Origin: Astragalus membranaceus | Taxonomy: Eukaryota; Streptophyta; Magnoliopsida; Fabales; Fabaceae | Reading direction: 5' to 3' | DNA length: 64,000 nt | Assembly: GCA_039519185.1 (NCBI GenBank) | Contig: CM076851.1 | Coordinates: forward strand, 36,687,799 to 36,751,798 | Shown: piece by piece, positions 54,401 through 64,000 of the stretch | Layout: each line of letters opens with the position of its first letter | How positions within the stretch are numbered: the stretch's first letter is position 1 | Notes under the pieces: model-generated | What the model was told of the DNA's origin: nothing | The model's database searches: none | The model's input: only the letters and a program-made list of their open reading frames with translations | Translations under genes and position numbers: made by a program

Positions 54401-55186
54401 ATTGAGAAGATCTTAAAGAAATACAATTATTTTGACTGTAAACCTGCATGTTCTCCCTATGATCCAAGTGTCAAACTTTTTAAGAACACTGGTGACAGTG
54501 TTAGACAAACGGAATATGCGAGCATCATTGGCAGCCTAAGGTATGCTACTGATTGTACTAGACCCGACATCGCCTATGTTGTGGGATTGCTATGCAGGTT
54601 TACCAGTCGACCTAGTATCGAGCATTGGCATGCTATTGAAAGAGTCATGATATATCTTAAAAGAACCATGAATCTAGGATTACACTATCAGAGATTTCCA
54701 GCTGTACTTGAAGGGTACAGTGACGCTGATTGGAACACTCTATCAGATGATTCCAAAGCGACCAGTGGCTACATATTCAGTATAGCCGGTGGTGCCGTTT
54801 CCTGGAAATCTAAGAAACAGACCATTTTGGCTCAGTCCACTATGGAGTCTGAAATGATAGCACTAGCAACAGCCAGTGAAGAAGCTAGCTGGTTAAGATG
54901 CCTACTAGCAGAGATTCCCTTATGGGAAAAACCGATGCCAGCTGTGTTGATCCACTGCGATAGTACCGCGGCTATTGCAAAAATAGAGAACCGTTATTAC
55001 AACGGTAAGAAACGACAAATCCGTCGTAAGCACAGCACGGTTAGAGAGCTACTAACAAAAGGAGCTGTGAGAGTGGATCACGTACGCACTGATCAGAACT
55101 TAGCCGATCCTTTGACGAAAGGATTAGCCAGAGAGAAAGCCCAAAGTACATCTCAAAAGATGGGACTACTGCCTTTAGAACCATGA
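51470..55186 (+). pseudogene. Copia Gag-Pol polyprotein with one nonsense codon
   Basis: ATG at 51470 (MTTEEITGPTVSNFNKPFRF). Gag with UBN2-like region (residues ~20-200) and a CCHC knuckle CYKCGRPGHMARKC near 275-288. The protease site reads NDIGSSRH, atypical at the middle residue. The region between protease and the integrase zinc finger looks shortened (KVFPSAYMLCDFNIWHSRFC). Integrase core: HSDICE, RSDRGTEYDS, GKAERKNRT. A TGA at 53741-53743 interrupts the same frame, after which RT (HQMDVKTAFLNGELEEEIYM, YVDDLLIFG) and RNase H (GYSDADWNTLSDDSKATSGY) run to 55186. A product beyond the stop would need readthrough. The lineage within copia (possibly Tork-like) is uncertain. Confidence 0.88.
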
Positions 55187-55713
55187 GTCACTCACAATGG
55201 CAACCCGACCTAAAAGACTGGAGATCCCAAGAATTAGGTTCAATGGGTAATAACAAGTTGTGAAGTGACAGGAGATGAACATGCTATTAAAAGTAAATAA
55301 GCATGATTCCTGAAGCGATGTAAGGTTGAGATAATAGAAACTCTTAATGAGATCTATACTCCATGTGGAGTAGAGTACCTAGCTACAGGAGTACTCTTGA
55401 TAGACTCACCTTTGTGAATGTGGAAGTGGGGCCGCTTCCTATGGCATTTTGGGCAGAAATTCCTAGAGCGTTCACTAAACTGGGATAGACGTGCAGGGCC
55501 ATAAACGCACGGGCATCTGAGAATACACCTATTGAAAGGGTTGTGTGTGGTTTTGACGCTTAGAGATAGAGTTCAAGACTACGAGTCACTCTTGTTGAAT
55601 CTAAATCTTAACCGCTACGCAAGGTTCAAGTCGTACGACACCTCTGCTTATGCACAATCTTATGGAGGCGCTTGACGCTACTTCTGGAACTGTTTTAAAT
55701 TCAAGTGGGGGAT
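55187..55713 (+). other. 3' non-coding region and polypurine tract of the copia element
   Basis: No coding is recognised. The polypurine tract aagtgggggat (about 55703-55713) directly precedes the 3' LTR. Confidence 0.75.
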
Positions 55714-56534
55714 TGTTGGAACATTGGTGTGAATTTACAAAGTCCCACATTGCTTGGACTAAGCACTTGAAGAGTGCTTATAAGTGGGAAGTTCACACCT
55801 TTGGGTTGGGGCCCAAGGGGTACCCAGTTTTGTGAACGGGCAAGCACGCACTCTAACTGACCACCACACACGCGCGCGCGCCGCCGCCGCCGTCCGTCCG
55901 TCCGACCGGCCGGGCCGGGCTCGGGCTTGGGCTGTGAGGTGTAAAGTATTTTTTGCGAAATTAATTAAACTTATATTTTATTTTTTTGGAACGTGCTTGT
56001 CCAGATTCATTGAACCGACCAGATTCGACGAACCGTTGCGAACTTGCGCTCCAAGTCAGACGTGCGCACGAACCTTCGTAACTTGCGCGCCAAGGATCCA
56101 TGATTCGTAACTTGCGCGCCAAGGATCCATGATTCGTAACTTGCGCACGAAGTCCCATGACTTGCGCACGAAGCCGGTTATTGAAGCCTATAAAAGAGGC
56201 CTTCCCCCAATTCATTTGACACACCGAAAACTCGATGCAGTTCCGAGTTCTCTTCTCTTCTCCCTCATAAATTCGTTCTTCTTCTTCTTCTCTAAGAGTG
56301 GCCTACGAGCCATATTCTTGACTGGTTATAAACCATATTGAGAGGTGTATATCTCGAGCGATTACTGACTGTGCAGTCATAATCGTAACTGGGCTGTTTT
56401 ATCCTGGGGGCGTCGTGGTTGATAGTCTGCTTGCACCATCGAGCAGTGCCACGAAACGTCTTAAAGAGAGCGACCTAGTCCGCGACTCATCCCAGTAATT
56501 TCTTCGGTATAATTTCGAAAACACTGAAACAACA
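55714..56534 (+). repeat. 3' LTR of the copia element
   Basis: TGTTGGAACATTGG...CTGAAACAACA, 821 bp, with a GC-rich CG-repeat patch at 55870-55930 and repeated acttgcgcgccaaggatcca units at 56079-56130. Confidence 0.9.
56189..56196 (+). promoter_or_regulatory. TATA box of the copia 3' LTR
   Basis: TATAAAAG in gcctataaaagaggcc. Transcription from it would run rightward into the host gene in antisense. Confidence 0.65.
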
Positions 56535-57462
56535 GGAACAACCTTGGCCGTTATCCTAAATCTCCCTTCAACTTCAACAATAACGTTGTTTGTGGCAGCT
56601 TCCCTAACGATAGACACACTAGATGATTCCCATGAGGCACCTTCTGATTCGTGGAGGGTGATAGGCTTGCCATCAAAGGTGATAGCTAGACGGTCTATGG
56701 AATCGTCCCATGTGGCTGTTTTTAGGGCCCCCATAAAGAGTTGGTGATTGTCAAAGAGAATAACAATAGATTGAACCCAAGTGAAGTCCCTCTTCATGTT
56801 CTCATTTCTCCTTCCTATGAAATGCGCATTTATGTGTAGGTTGGGATCAGATACAAGGCAGAAGTTGTTGTCTTTCTTTCCATGGAAGTAAAAAGTGATT
56901 CCATCACCACCAATGAAACGAGGGTCTTGGCAAACAGCTCCTGGTTTGTCACACTCTGCAAATCATAATATCAGTGAAATTCATGTACTAATTAATAAAG
57001 TTATTGCAGGATAAACCTAAAGTACATATGAGTTTAATGGATATTTTGATATATAAGAAAAAACATCAATGTAATTATCTTAAAAGACTTACTGCAAACT
57101 GGTTTGCAAGTGTAGCAATCAACGTGGCAACTACCGGGACAGGTGTTAGGACAAACATGATCGGTATTGTAACATTTCGGATAGTTCTTGTTTCCGCATC
57201 TAGCCGTCTTTGGTGATGATGAATGATCGTTCCCGGCATGAGGAGTTGGAGAAGGTGTTGATGATGAAGAGGTTGAAGGAGAAAGAGGATTGGTGGTGGG
57301 AGGTGTTAAGGTTGGTGAAGGTGTTAATCTTGGAGGAAGAATTCCCGAAGGCGGGTAGTTTTGTGATGCAGAAGGGATAAGAGATGAAGGAGTAGCCCCC
57401 ACACCTGCCACTAGGACCAGCAGCAAGATTGACAACAAATCTCGAACCATTATTTGAGCCAT
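56535..57462 (-). pseudogene. Root-cap/LEA-type secreted protein gene, 3' end cut off by copia
   Basis: The one host gene recognised. Exon 1 is 57462-57093, intron 57092-56956 (137 bp, GT-AG), exon 2 from 56955 to the break at 56535. The product begins MAQIMVRDLLSILLLVLVAGVGA, a signal peptide (a second Met at residue 5 could also start). A Pro/Ser/Thr-rich stretch follows, then a Cys-rich segment (CPNTCPGSCHVDCYTCKPVC). Next comes the root-cap domain start (CQDPRFIGGDGITFYFHGKK, HINAHFIGRR, DFTWVQSI), a family related to LEA and expansin-neighbour proteins with unknown biochemical role. About 263 codons remain; the frame breaks inside a codon after RITAKVVP. The C-terminal end of the domain is lost and not found left of the copia element. 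No stop is seen in what remains. Confidence 0.85.
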
Positions 57463-57552
57463 TTGAAGGTAAACCGAACTGTCCTATTCTTCAAATTATC
57501 AAATAACAGCTATTACTAAGTTCTCTGTTGGTTGAGTGAGAATAAGCATTGC

Positions 57553-57560
57553 CTTTTATA
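57553..57560 (-). promoter_or_regulatory. TATA box of the root-cap/LEA-type gene
   Basis: TATAAAAG on the minus strand (plus cttttata), about 90 bp upstream of the ATG at 57462. A normal position for a plant promoter, so the promoter end of the gene appears intact. Confidence 0.65.
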
Positions 57561-57562
57561 AG

Positions 57563-58029
57563 CATGGAGAGAGTCAACCAAAAATTGAAGGGGTGGTTTG
57601 AATGCCGAAACTTGTGGAGTTTGTGTTCTACTCTTTTCAGAAATGGCATATTTTCACATGGCTCCTTAATTTGGCACTATACGTAAACCTACAAATACAT
57701 GCATGCATGGCAATGTTCTATCATGATATGGGTATATCATATATGTGATCACTTTAAAATGAAGTAAAGGGCTGCATTAATGTTGCACCCAGAAATATGG
57801 GATGTATCTTTAAAGGTATGTATTTGTAGTATTTTATTGGAACATTAATAGGCATAGAGATGAGCACTGATTGTAGTATTTTATTGGAACAATAAGTCAG
57901 CAAAAAATATTATTGAAAGAATATTAGAATTTAAGCCATTATGTGCTAATGTATCTGTGCATATGTTGTTAGAATCTGACAGCAGTTTGTTCCTTTAAAA
58001 TTCTGCATGACTCGCCACCTCCTGTTTAC
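57563..58029. other. Upstream region of the host gene, no gene seen
   Basis: AT-rich sequence. The phrase tgtagtattttattggaac occurs twice (about 57824 and 57872), a short local duplication. Confidence 0.55.
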
Positions 58030-58477
58030 GGCTCTGTCCGGTCAAAAAGAGCGGATAGCAGATAAGCTAGTAGATAGTGGATAAGCTAGGTTATAGCAAT
58101 GAGCTTATAGCAGAAGATAGCGGATAAACTAGTGGATTGAGTTTATAGTGTTTGGTAAAATTAGCCGTTGAACTAGCTTATAATTATAAAATGACATAAA
58201 TGGACATTTGTAATTAATGCTTAAAAATGAGAAAGATTCATTTAACCGAGAATAAATGAGAAATTTAATTAAAATTATAAGGGTAAAAATGGGAGAAAAA
58301 TGGAACGCTATAAACTATAAGTTTGAACGCTACTTCAAATAGCGTTTCAAAAAATACTATAAGTCTATAAGGTAGTTAAAAAATGTTATAAGCCAGTAAT
58401 GTCAAATACCTAAAATGAGCTTATCCACTATAAGCTGTCCGCTATAAACTAGCGGATTGGCTTTGCCAAACAGAGTC
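58030..58477. mobile_element. MITE-like element with terminal inverted repeats
   Basis: The left end ggctctgtccggtcaaa and the reverse complement of the right end (gactctgtttggcaaag) match with a few changes. The inner parts are also complementary in places (gcggata-gataagct). The flanks share TAC on both sides, which could be a 3-bp target duplication or chance. No ORF. Superfamily not assigned. Confidence 0.6.
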
Positions 58478-59660
58478 TACATTGCGAGAGTCGCATCAGA
58501 GGGAGTTGTCACGGTTCTATTTAATAAGTTGATTCCATACTGTTATAACTAAATTTCGCATTCGAAATTAGCTACAATAACACGTCAGCAAAGGCTATTA
58601 AATAAAGCTCGAAGATCATTCGAAGGAGGGAACGCTCAAAAGACAAAAAGACTCGGCAATTCAGCTGTAATATCAAAGAAGACCCGAAGGTGAGTTTCGA
58701 AGACCAAAACACTATACAATAGCGGTTGATTTTATAATTATAAGCTAGTTCAACGTGCAGGACAAGTGCAAAGAATCCAGACGCCAGAGGATACGTGGCA
58801 GCAATCATCATCGACCAATAATCAGTTTAGTTTTTATTCGCTTTCAACAAGGACAAGTGTCCATCATGCAACGTAGCAGTTGCTCGCTTGTAACTCTATG
58901 AATAGTAGTTTGTACGGAGAACTCAGGGCGATTTCATAACATTCAGTAACCCATTATGCCTAACACATCCGATCACACAGGATCTCTGGCTACAAGCAGT
59001 GAACAATGTATGTCTGAGCCAATAACCCTTTTATCTTCAAACTATTTTCAATTCACTGCAATTTCTTTGACAGTCGAGTGCTTCACTCTTGTCCTCTTTT
59101 ATCTTGCTTTTATAACTAGTTTTTACTTACCTAAATCTTTGTACTCGGGGAATTCATGATGTTCTCTCCTACTTGAGATTGATTTCCGTGAATTGCTTGA
59201 GTTATTGTCATTATTTTATTTACATTTTGATAACCGTCGTCCCGAGTACTCGAAGGATTCACGATGTTCTACCCGCTTCGGGTGCGATTCTCGTGTTTTG
59301 TTCTAGTACCCAGTACTTTGAATTTAGTCGGACAATCACCTAGAATCTTTGATTCGTTTGATTGTGAGACCTAATTCTCTCCTGATACCATCTTACTTCT
59401 CGAAAAGCACACAATTTGGGGCTGGTAGTGTAAACCTGTCAACAAGTGAACCCATGATCTAATTTGAGTCCTCTTATCTCATCCCTTTTGAATTTATTTG
59501 TTTGACAGAAAATACTAACGAAAAATACTAGAAAACACCTACTCTATCAGCTTCTCACCAAAACAAATAAAGGTAGTTATAATTCTTCCAATTACAACCC
59601 TGCGCATCTGCACCATAAATGAGGGGGACATTACAGAGTTCAATTTGCTTTCCATGTGTA
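58478..59660. other. Non-coding region, possibly an old LTR
   Basis: No gene recognised. A stretch from TGTTATAACT (58541) to aaagcacaca (about 59410), followed by atttggggctggtagtg, has LTR-like ends and a primer-site-like follow-on. No second copy is present to confirm it. The 67-codon ORF at 58956-59159 has no family character. Confidence 0.35.
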
Positions 59661-60283
59661 AGGAGTGGGAATAGGCTAGGTCGTCCGACAGGGGCCTACG
59701 GCCCAGCCTATGTCAGGCCCAGCCGAGGCTCTTTTTTAAAATAGACCAGACTAAGGATTTTTAAAAATCCTATTTAGCTAAAAAGGCCAGGCCACAACCC
59801 TTCGAAAAAGCCTTTTAGGCCTACTAGGCCGGCCTATTTAAGCAGATATAAAAAAATACTTTTATTAATATTATTGCTATTATACTAAATTTAGTATATT
59901 GTGTTAAATCTTAAATTTTCTAATATTTTTCATTAATGTAAACATATCAACATACATTAATTTTTTGACATATTTAAAGTTATAATATAAAATAAAATTT
60001 AAATTGAATGTCATATAAAATATAACTTAATTTCATTGACATATTCGCTTGTTAGTCTATTTACAAAAGCATACATCAGTCAAAGGTCGTAGACTTTCAT
60101 AAAAAAAATGATGAAATAGGATTTTAAATAGCCTTTCAGGCCTTAACAGACTTTCAAAAAGGCCAGGTCAGGCCTGAAAAATGAGCCTACGACAGTCATA
60201 GGCTAGACTCAGGCCTAACACTTTCAACGCAGGTCAGGTCCAGACCATGCAAAGCCCAGCTCGGCCCACTTATTCCCACTCCT
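59661..60283. mobile_element. Non-autonomous DNA-transposon-like element rich in aggcc/ggcct
   Basis: The left end aggagtgggaataggc and the reverse complement of the right end (aggagtgggaataagtgggc) form inverted repeats. Many ggcc-containing words (ggccaggcc, aggcctg) lie near both ends, with an AT-rich middle (59850-60120). No ORF. No convincing target duplication, so the superfamily is open. Confidence 0.55.
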
Positions 60284-60465
60284 ACAAGTAGTTAAGATTC
60301 AGCATTGGGAATGAAAGAATTATACCAATCAATGCTACGTATGATGTAATCAGGTTTCCTAAACCCTTCTGGAGTTCTGTGATATGCTGCTAATCGATGC
60401 TACGTTTGATATTATTGTAAAAAAAAAATGTTTGGATTCATTACGAGAAAGCCAAAATTGACTAT
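60284..60465. other. Short non-coding spacer
   Basis: No gene. Repeated phrase caatgctacgt/cgatgctacgt at about 60329 and 60395. Confidence 0.5.
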
Positions 60466-60735
60466 CACTACAACAAAACAGTAGAAAAAGGGCGCACCCT
60501 TTAGGGGCGCTTTTTAAAAAGCGCCCCTGTTGGTGGATCCGGTTTTAGGCATCAGGGGCGCTTTTACGCAGGGCCTTTAGGGGCGCTTTTTAACAAACGC
60601 CTCTGATGCCTAAAACCGGATCCACCAACAGGGGCGCTTTTTATGAGCGCTCCCAGTTCCCTAATTTTTAATTTTCGCATCCACCAACAGGGGCGCTTTC
60701 CACGAGCGCCCCCAATGCCCAATTTTTTTTAATTT
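60466..60735 (+). repeat. CACTA-2 terminus and subterminal repeats
   Basis: AGGGGCGCTTTTT and its complement, with variants, occur about nine times. ggtggatccggttttaggca (about 60533-60552) reappears as its reverse complement near 60607-60627, giving a strong foldback. Confidence 0.88.
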
Positions 60736-62435
60736 TCGCGCTACCTCCCATTCAGATCCCCTTGTTTCATTTCCCTCTCACTCACAGTATACTGAAACCC
60801 TGAACCGCGGCCAGCAGCTTCCCTCCCTACACCGCGGCCAATTGCCATTCTGGTTACCTCTCATCCTCTCACCTGTCGTTCTCTGCTTCCCTGCAAGCCA
60901 AGTCCCACCACGAGAGGTCCCATCAACGGCGTACGGTGGCAATCGATTTCTTCCTTTTCGTCTCATCTCACGTCTCTGTTCTACGTAGAGGAGGAGTGCC
61001 TCTGTGCCTCGAAACTTCCTTTCCGTTACGTGCTCTGTCGCAGCCTCTGTTCATCCGCTGTCGTAACCGTACTTGCTGGGTATAAACAGAAACTTCCATG
61101 TTTGGTCCTTTACCTTATAGCTTTCTTTTTTATTTTTTCTTTCTTTTCAATTCCCTGGTTCTTTTATGGTTTTCACAAGTTTGATAAATGCGGGAAAATA
61201 GAAACAGTGAGATGTAATCTTCAATTTGAGGTTGTTTCTTATTCAAATTCATTGTTTTTTATTAGAAATTTCTGAAGTAGGTTTGTTCTAGTTTTACGTT
61301 CCTATGTTGTGAACTGATTTTGAATTATTTTTCCATTGTTTTTTTCTGAATTTGGCTCTGAATTGACTGATTCGGTTTTTGTCATGATTGTAGTGTCAAT
61401 TATTGGTATGATCTATAAAATGAATGGAACCTCTGAATGAACCGGTAGAAAATGAGCATATTAGCTTTCCTAGGTTTTTTGTAAATCCAATCCAACTCAA
61501 TCGAAATGTGTGGCAGGAGAATAACCCGTCTGCATTATATGGATATTGAGGAAATTTGTGGTTAAGAGTTCTGTTTTTAGAATTATTTATTCGACAAGGA
61601 CGACACAAACGGCCCGCCTCCCCATTCAGCTCTCAGACGCGGCGGACCACCAGTGGCCACCACCATCTGTTCGCAGCCCAGCCATAAGGTTTCCTTTTCC
61701 TTTCTCCTTTTATAGTTATATAGTTATATATATGTTGCTGAAAATGTTGAAGTATTTTTTGGATATTTATAGTTATATATGTTGCTGAACATGTTAAAGT
61801 ATTTTTTTCTTGAATGATTAGGAATTATTTCTTGATATTTCGGTTCTTGAATGATTAATTTTTTTATAGATAATGATAGAGTATTTTGAATGATTATTTT
61901 TTTTTGGGTTTGTCAAAAAAAGTGTAGAATTTTAATAAGTTGGATCTTTATTTTTAGTTGTTGTTCAGTTAGCATTTTAGTCCTTAAGCCTTTTATCTTA
62001 TTTGCAAATGAATGAGAAAAGTCTTAACAATCATTTTGAATTTCGTTGGGTTCATAATAATGATTATAATAACTTTAAGAAATTTATTTATTGGTACAGG
62101 CTCTCGTTGATCTCTCTCCTGCGCTCTCTCTAGTTCATCTCGCTTAGCTTTGCGGTTCATCTCTCTTAGCTTTTCAGGTACTTTTGTTGTTATCTAGTTT
62201 TTGATATTTTTGGACATATTTTGAATAAAACTGTTATTGGGGATGTTACCGAGAATAAAAATAGAATAGGAAATATAGCTTGGGAAAATAGGGAGAGGAA
62301 TTGAAAAACTTTTAAAAAAGAAAGTTTGTTTGTTTTTTTGAATTGAAAAACTTTTAAACATTGTACTCTGTCTGTTTTTCACCTATAACATATTTAAGTT
62401 CTCTTATCAGGAATTTATATTAAATTTCGGTCTAA
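60736..62435 (+). other. 5' region of CACTA-2 before the transposase
   Basis: GC-rich start (60750-61080), then AT/T-rich, intron-like sequence. Short ORFs (for example 61030-61275) lack family features. Probably 5' leader with introns. Confidence 0.5.
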
Positions 62436-62450
62436 TATGGATAGAAGTGG

Positions 62451-64000
62451 ATGTCTGCCAATCGTCTGTCGAAAGAATATGCCGATGGAGTGGAATATTT
62501 TGTGAACTTTGCTGTTCGACGTTTAGGAACTTCTAGTAAGTTCAAGTGTCCTTGTTTAAGATGTTGTTATGCCAATCGAGTTACTGCGGTTGAGTTGGGA
62601 AGACATTTAAAGGCCAATGGAATCGATCAAAGTTATATTTGTTGGACAATGCACGGTGAGAAAAGAGGTGAACCTTCAAATATGGATAATAGTACTCAGA
62701 GATGTGATCCGGTTGATTATCCTGAAACATTTGATGGCGACCAATTTGAAGAGATGGCAAAGGCGGTTGAAGACGATCTTAATGATTCTCCTCAAATGTT
62801 TGAGAAGTTGATAACTGATGCGGAGACACCGTTGTATGCGGGCTGTACTGAATTCACAAAGTTATCGGCTGTGATAAAGCTGTATAACTTGAAAACTTGC
62901 CACGGATGGACGGATAAGAGCTTTACGAAATTACTCGCGCTATTGAAAGATATGTTGCCGGAAGACAATGTTCTCCCTTCTCAGACGTATGATGCAAAAC
63001 AAATGTTAGGAACCATTGGTTTGAACTTTGAGAAGATACATGCTTGTCCGAATGATTGCATTTTATTTCGGAATGAACATGCATTGTTAAAGTCGTGCCC
63101 TAAATGTAATGCACCGCGGTATAAGAAGAAAGACTCTGCTCCAAAAAGGTATTGTGGTATTTTCCCATAATTCCTCGATTTAGGCGTATGTACCATAGTT
63201 CGGAAGATGTCAAACTGTTGACTTGGCATGATGATGAAAGGATTAAAGATGGCATGCTACGACACCCGGCGGATTCTCCGCAGTGGAAAAAGCTTGATAT
63301 TGATTATCCTGATTTTGGGCATGACCCAAGAAACCTACGCCTTGCATTGTCTGCCGATGGATTTAACCCGCACGGTATCCAGAGTAGCTCCCATAGTACA
63401 TGGCCTGTGATTTTGGCGATCTATAACTTACCTCCATGGCTTTGCATGAAACGAAAGTATATGATGTTGTCTTTGTTAATTTCTGGTCCCAAACAACCAG
63501 GAAATGATATTGACGTATACGTGGCTCCTTTAATAGAAGACTTGAAGCAAATGTGGGAGATTGGGGTAGAGGTGTATGATGGGTTCAGAGAAGAAAGTTT
63601 CATTCTGAAGGCTATGATTTTTGGCACCATTAATGACTTTCCAGCGTACGGTAATCTATCTGGGTACAGTAACAAAGGTCAGTGTGCATGTCCTATATGT
63701 GAAGATAATACAGATTGGATGTGGTTGGAACATGGTAAGAAGAATATATATCTTGGCCATCGGAGATTTTTGCCTCCAACTCATCAATATCGGGTGAGGA
63801 GAGAGGCATTCAATGGGAATTCAGAAACTCGTAAAGCTCCCCCGTCTTTGACCGGTGAACAACTATTTGAAAAGGTGAAAGATTTGAACATTAAGTTTGG
63901 GAAGCCTTTTGCAGGAGAGCTTGCCAAACGAGGGTGGAAGAAAAAGTCGATTTTCTTTGAGTTGCCCTATTGGAAGTCATTACACGTAAGACATTTCATT
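62451..64000 (+). pseudogene. TNP2-like transposase of CACTA-2, frameshifted, 3' end beyond window
   Basis: MSANRLSKEYADGVEYFVNF begins the transposase-associated domain, with the zinc-like CPCLRCC motif. An ATG at 62436 just upstream is out of frame and may be the original start. The frame runs to 63168-63170; at about 63146-63152, near an A-run, a one-base shift occurs. The tnp2 core then continues in another frame to the window end (LLTWHDDERIKDGMLRHPAD, LALSADGFNPHG, LISGPKQPGNDIDVYVAPL, NDFPAYGNLSGYS, ELPYWKSLHVRHF). Compared with CACTA-1 it has the same domain order but clearly different sequence. The frameshift makes this copy defective unless spliced around. Confidence 0.8.

Larger units (their letters stand above)
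51274..56534 (+). mobile_element. Copia-type LTR retrotransposon, 5' LTR truncated
   Basis: The remnant 5' LTR (51274-51445) equals the last 172 bp of the 3' LTR (56363-56534) almost exactly. Gag, protease, integrase, RT and RNase H follow in copia order, then the polypurine tract and a full 3' LTR. High LTR identity and a single noticed nonsense codon imply fairly recent insertion. The right end lies within a host gene. Confidence 0.88.
60466..64000 (+). mobile_element. CACTA transposon 2, left part (runs off the window)
   Basis: Starts CACTACAACAAAACAG after TAT, followed by dense subterminal repeats and a TNP2 transposase, all in plus orientation. Its terminus and subterminal words differ from CACTA-1, so it is a separate family. 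Confidence 0.85.

Noticed and set aside
58956..59159. 67-codon ORF as a small host gene
   Set aside because: No conserved features, no promoter or splice context; lies in LTR-like sequence.
1..64000. rRNA, structural RNA or tRNA genes
   Set aside because: None recognised anywhere in the window; tRNA-related matches are primer-binding sites or the SINE-like box B.

Overview
The window looks like a repeat-rich intergenic block of a dicot plant chromosome. A legume is plausible: the long solo LTR resembles the Ogre/Tat type and the Athila-like families resemble legume ones, but nothing here fixes the species. Nearly all of it is nested transposable elements. The only recognisable host gene is a root-cap/LEA-type gene (56535-57462, minus strand), and a copia element has cut off its 3' end.

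Layout. (1) 1-13021: minus-strand Ty3/gypsy chromovirus sequence of Tekay/Del type: an LTR (75-2818) whose own element lies off the left edge, a decayed gag-pol body (2964-6899) with an initiator-Met-type primer site, and a second, diverged LTR (7013-13021). That second LTR is split by a 3.95 kb solo LTR (7341-11292) flanked by a 5-bp target duplication. (2) 13022-20417: the 5' part of another minus-strand retroelement (LTR 20046-20417, gag start 19977), split by a complete non-autonomous, Athila-related LTR element (13128-19702). That element has no polymerase; it encodes an acidic protein. (3) 21314-26060: a copia gag relic followed by a decayed chromovirus that has lost its reverse-transcriptase core. 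(4) 26061-31494: the first CACTA transposon, with subterminal repeats, a TNP2 transposase in four exons, and the start of a second gene. That second gene is interrupted by (5) 31495-51268, a composite of a young Athila-like element whose two near-identical halves face each other as a large imperfect palindrome. (6) 51274-56534: a copia element with a truncated 5' LTR and one nonsense codon in its polyprotein. (7) 56535-60465: the truncated host gene and its promoter, two MITE-like elements and other non-coding DNA. (8) 60466-64000: the start of a second, different CACTA element with a frameshifted transposase that runs off the window.

How the parts relate. The autonomous Athila-like element (intact 1854-codon gag-pol, third ORF) and the non-autonomous element share a tRNA-Asp-type primer site, the polypurine-tract region, and a conserved splice-acceptor-like block just after the main ORF. 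This suggests the second is mobilised by proteins from relatives of the first. Both are also sprinkled with 10-bp palindromes of the form NGCTNNAGCN, usually in pairs whose starts are 15 bp apart. One copy of this palindrome sits exactly at a 1,872-bp deletion junction. This shared motif architecture and the self-complementary composite (a candidate hairpin-RNA source) are the most unusual things in the window. All calls come from reading the sequence; no alignment or database search was run.
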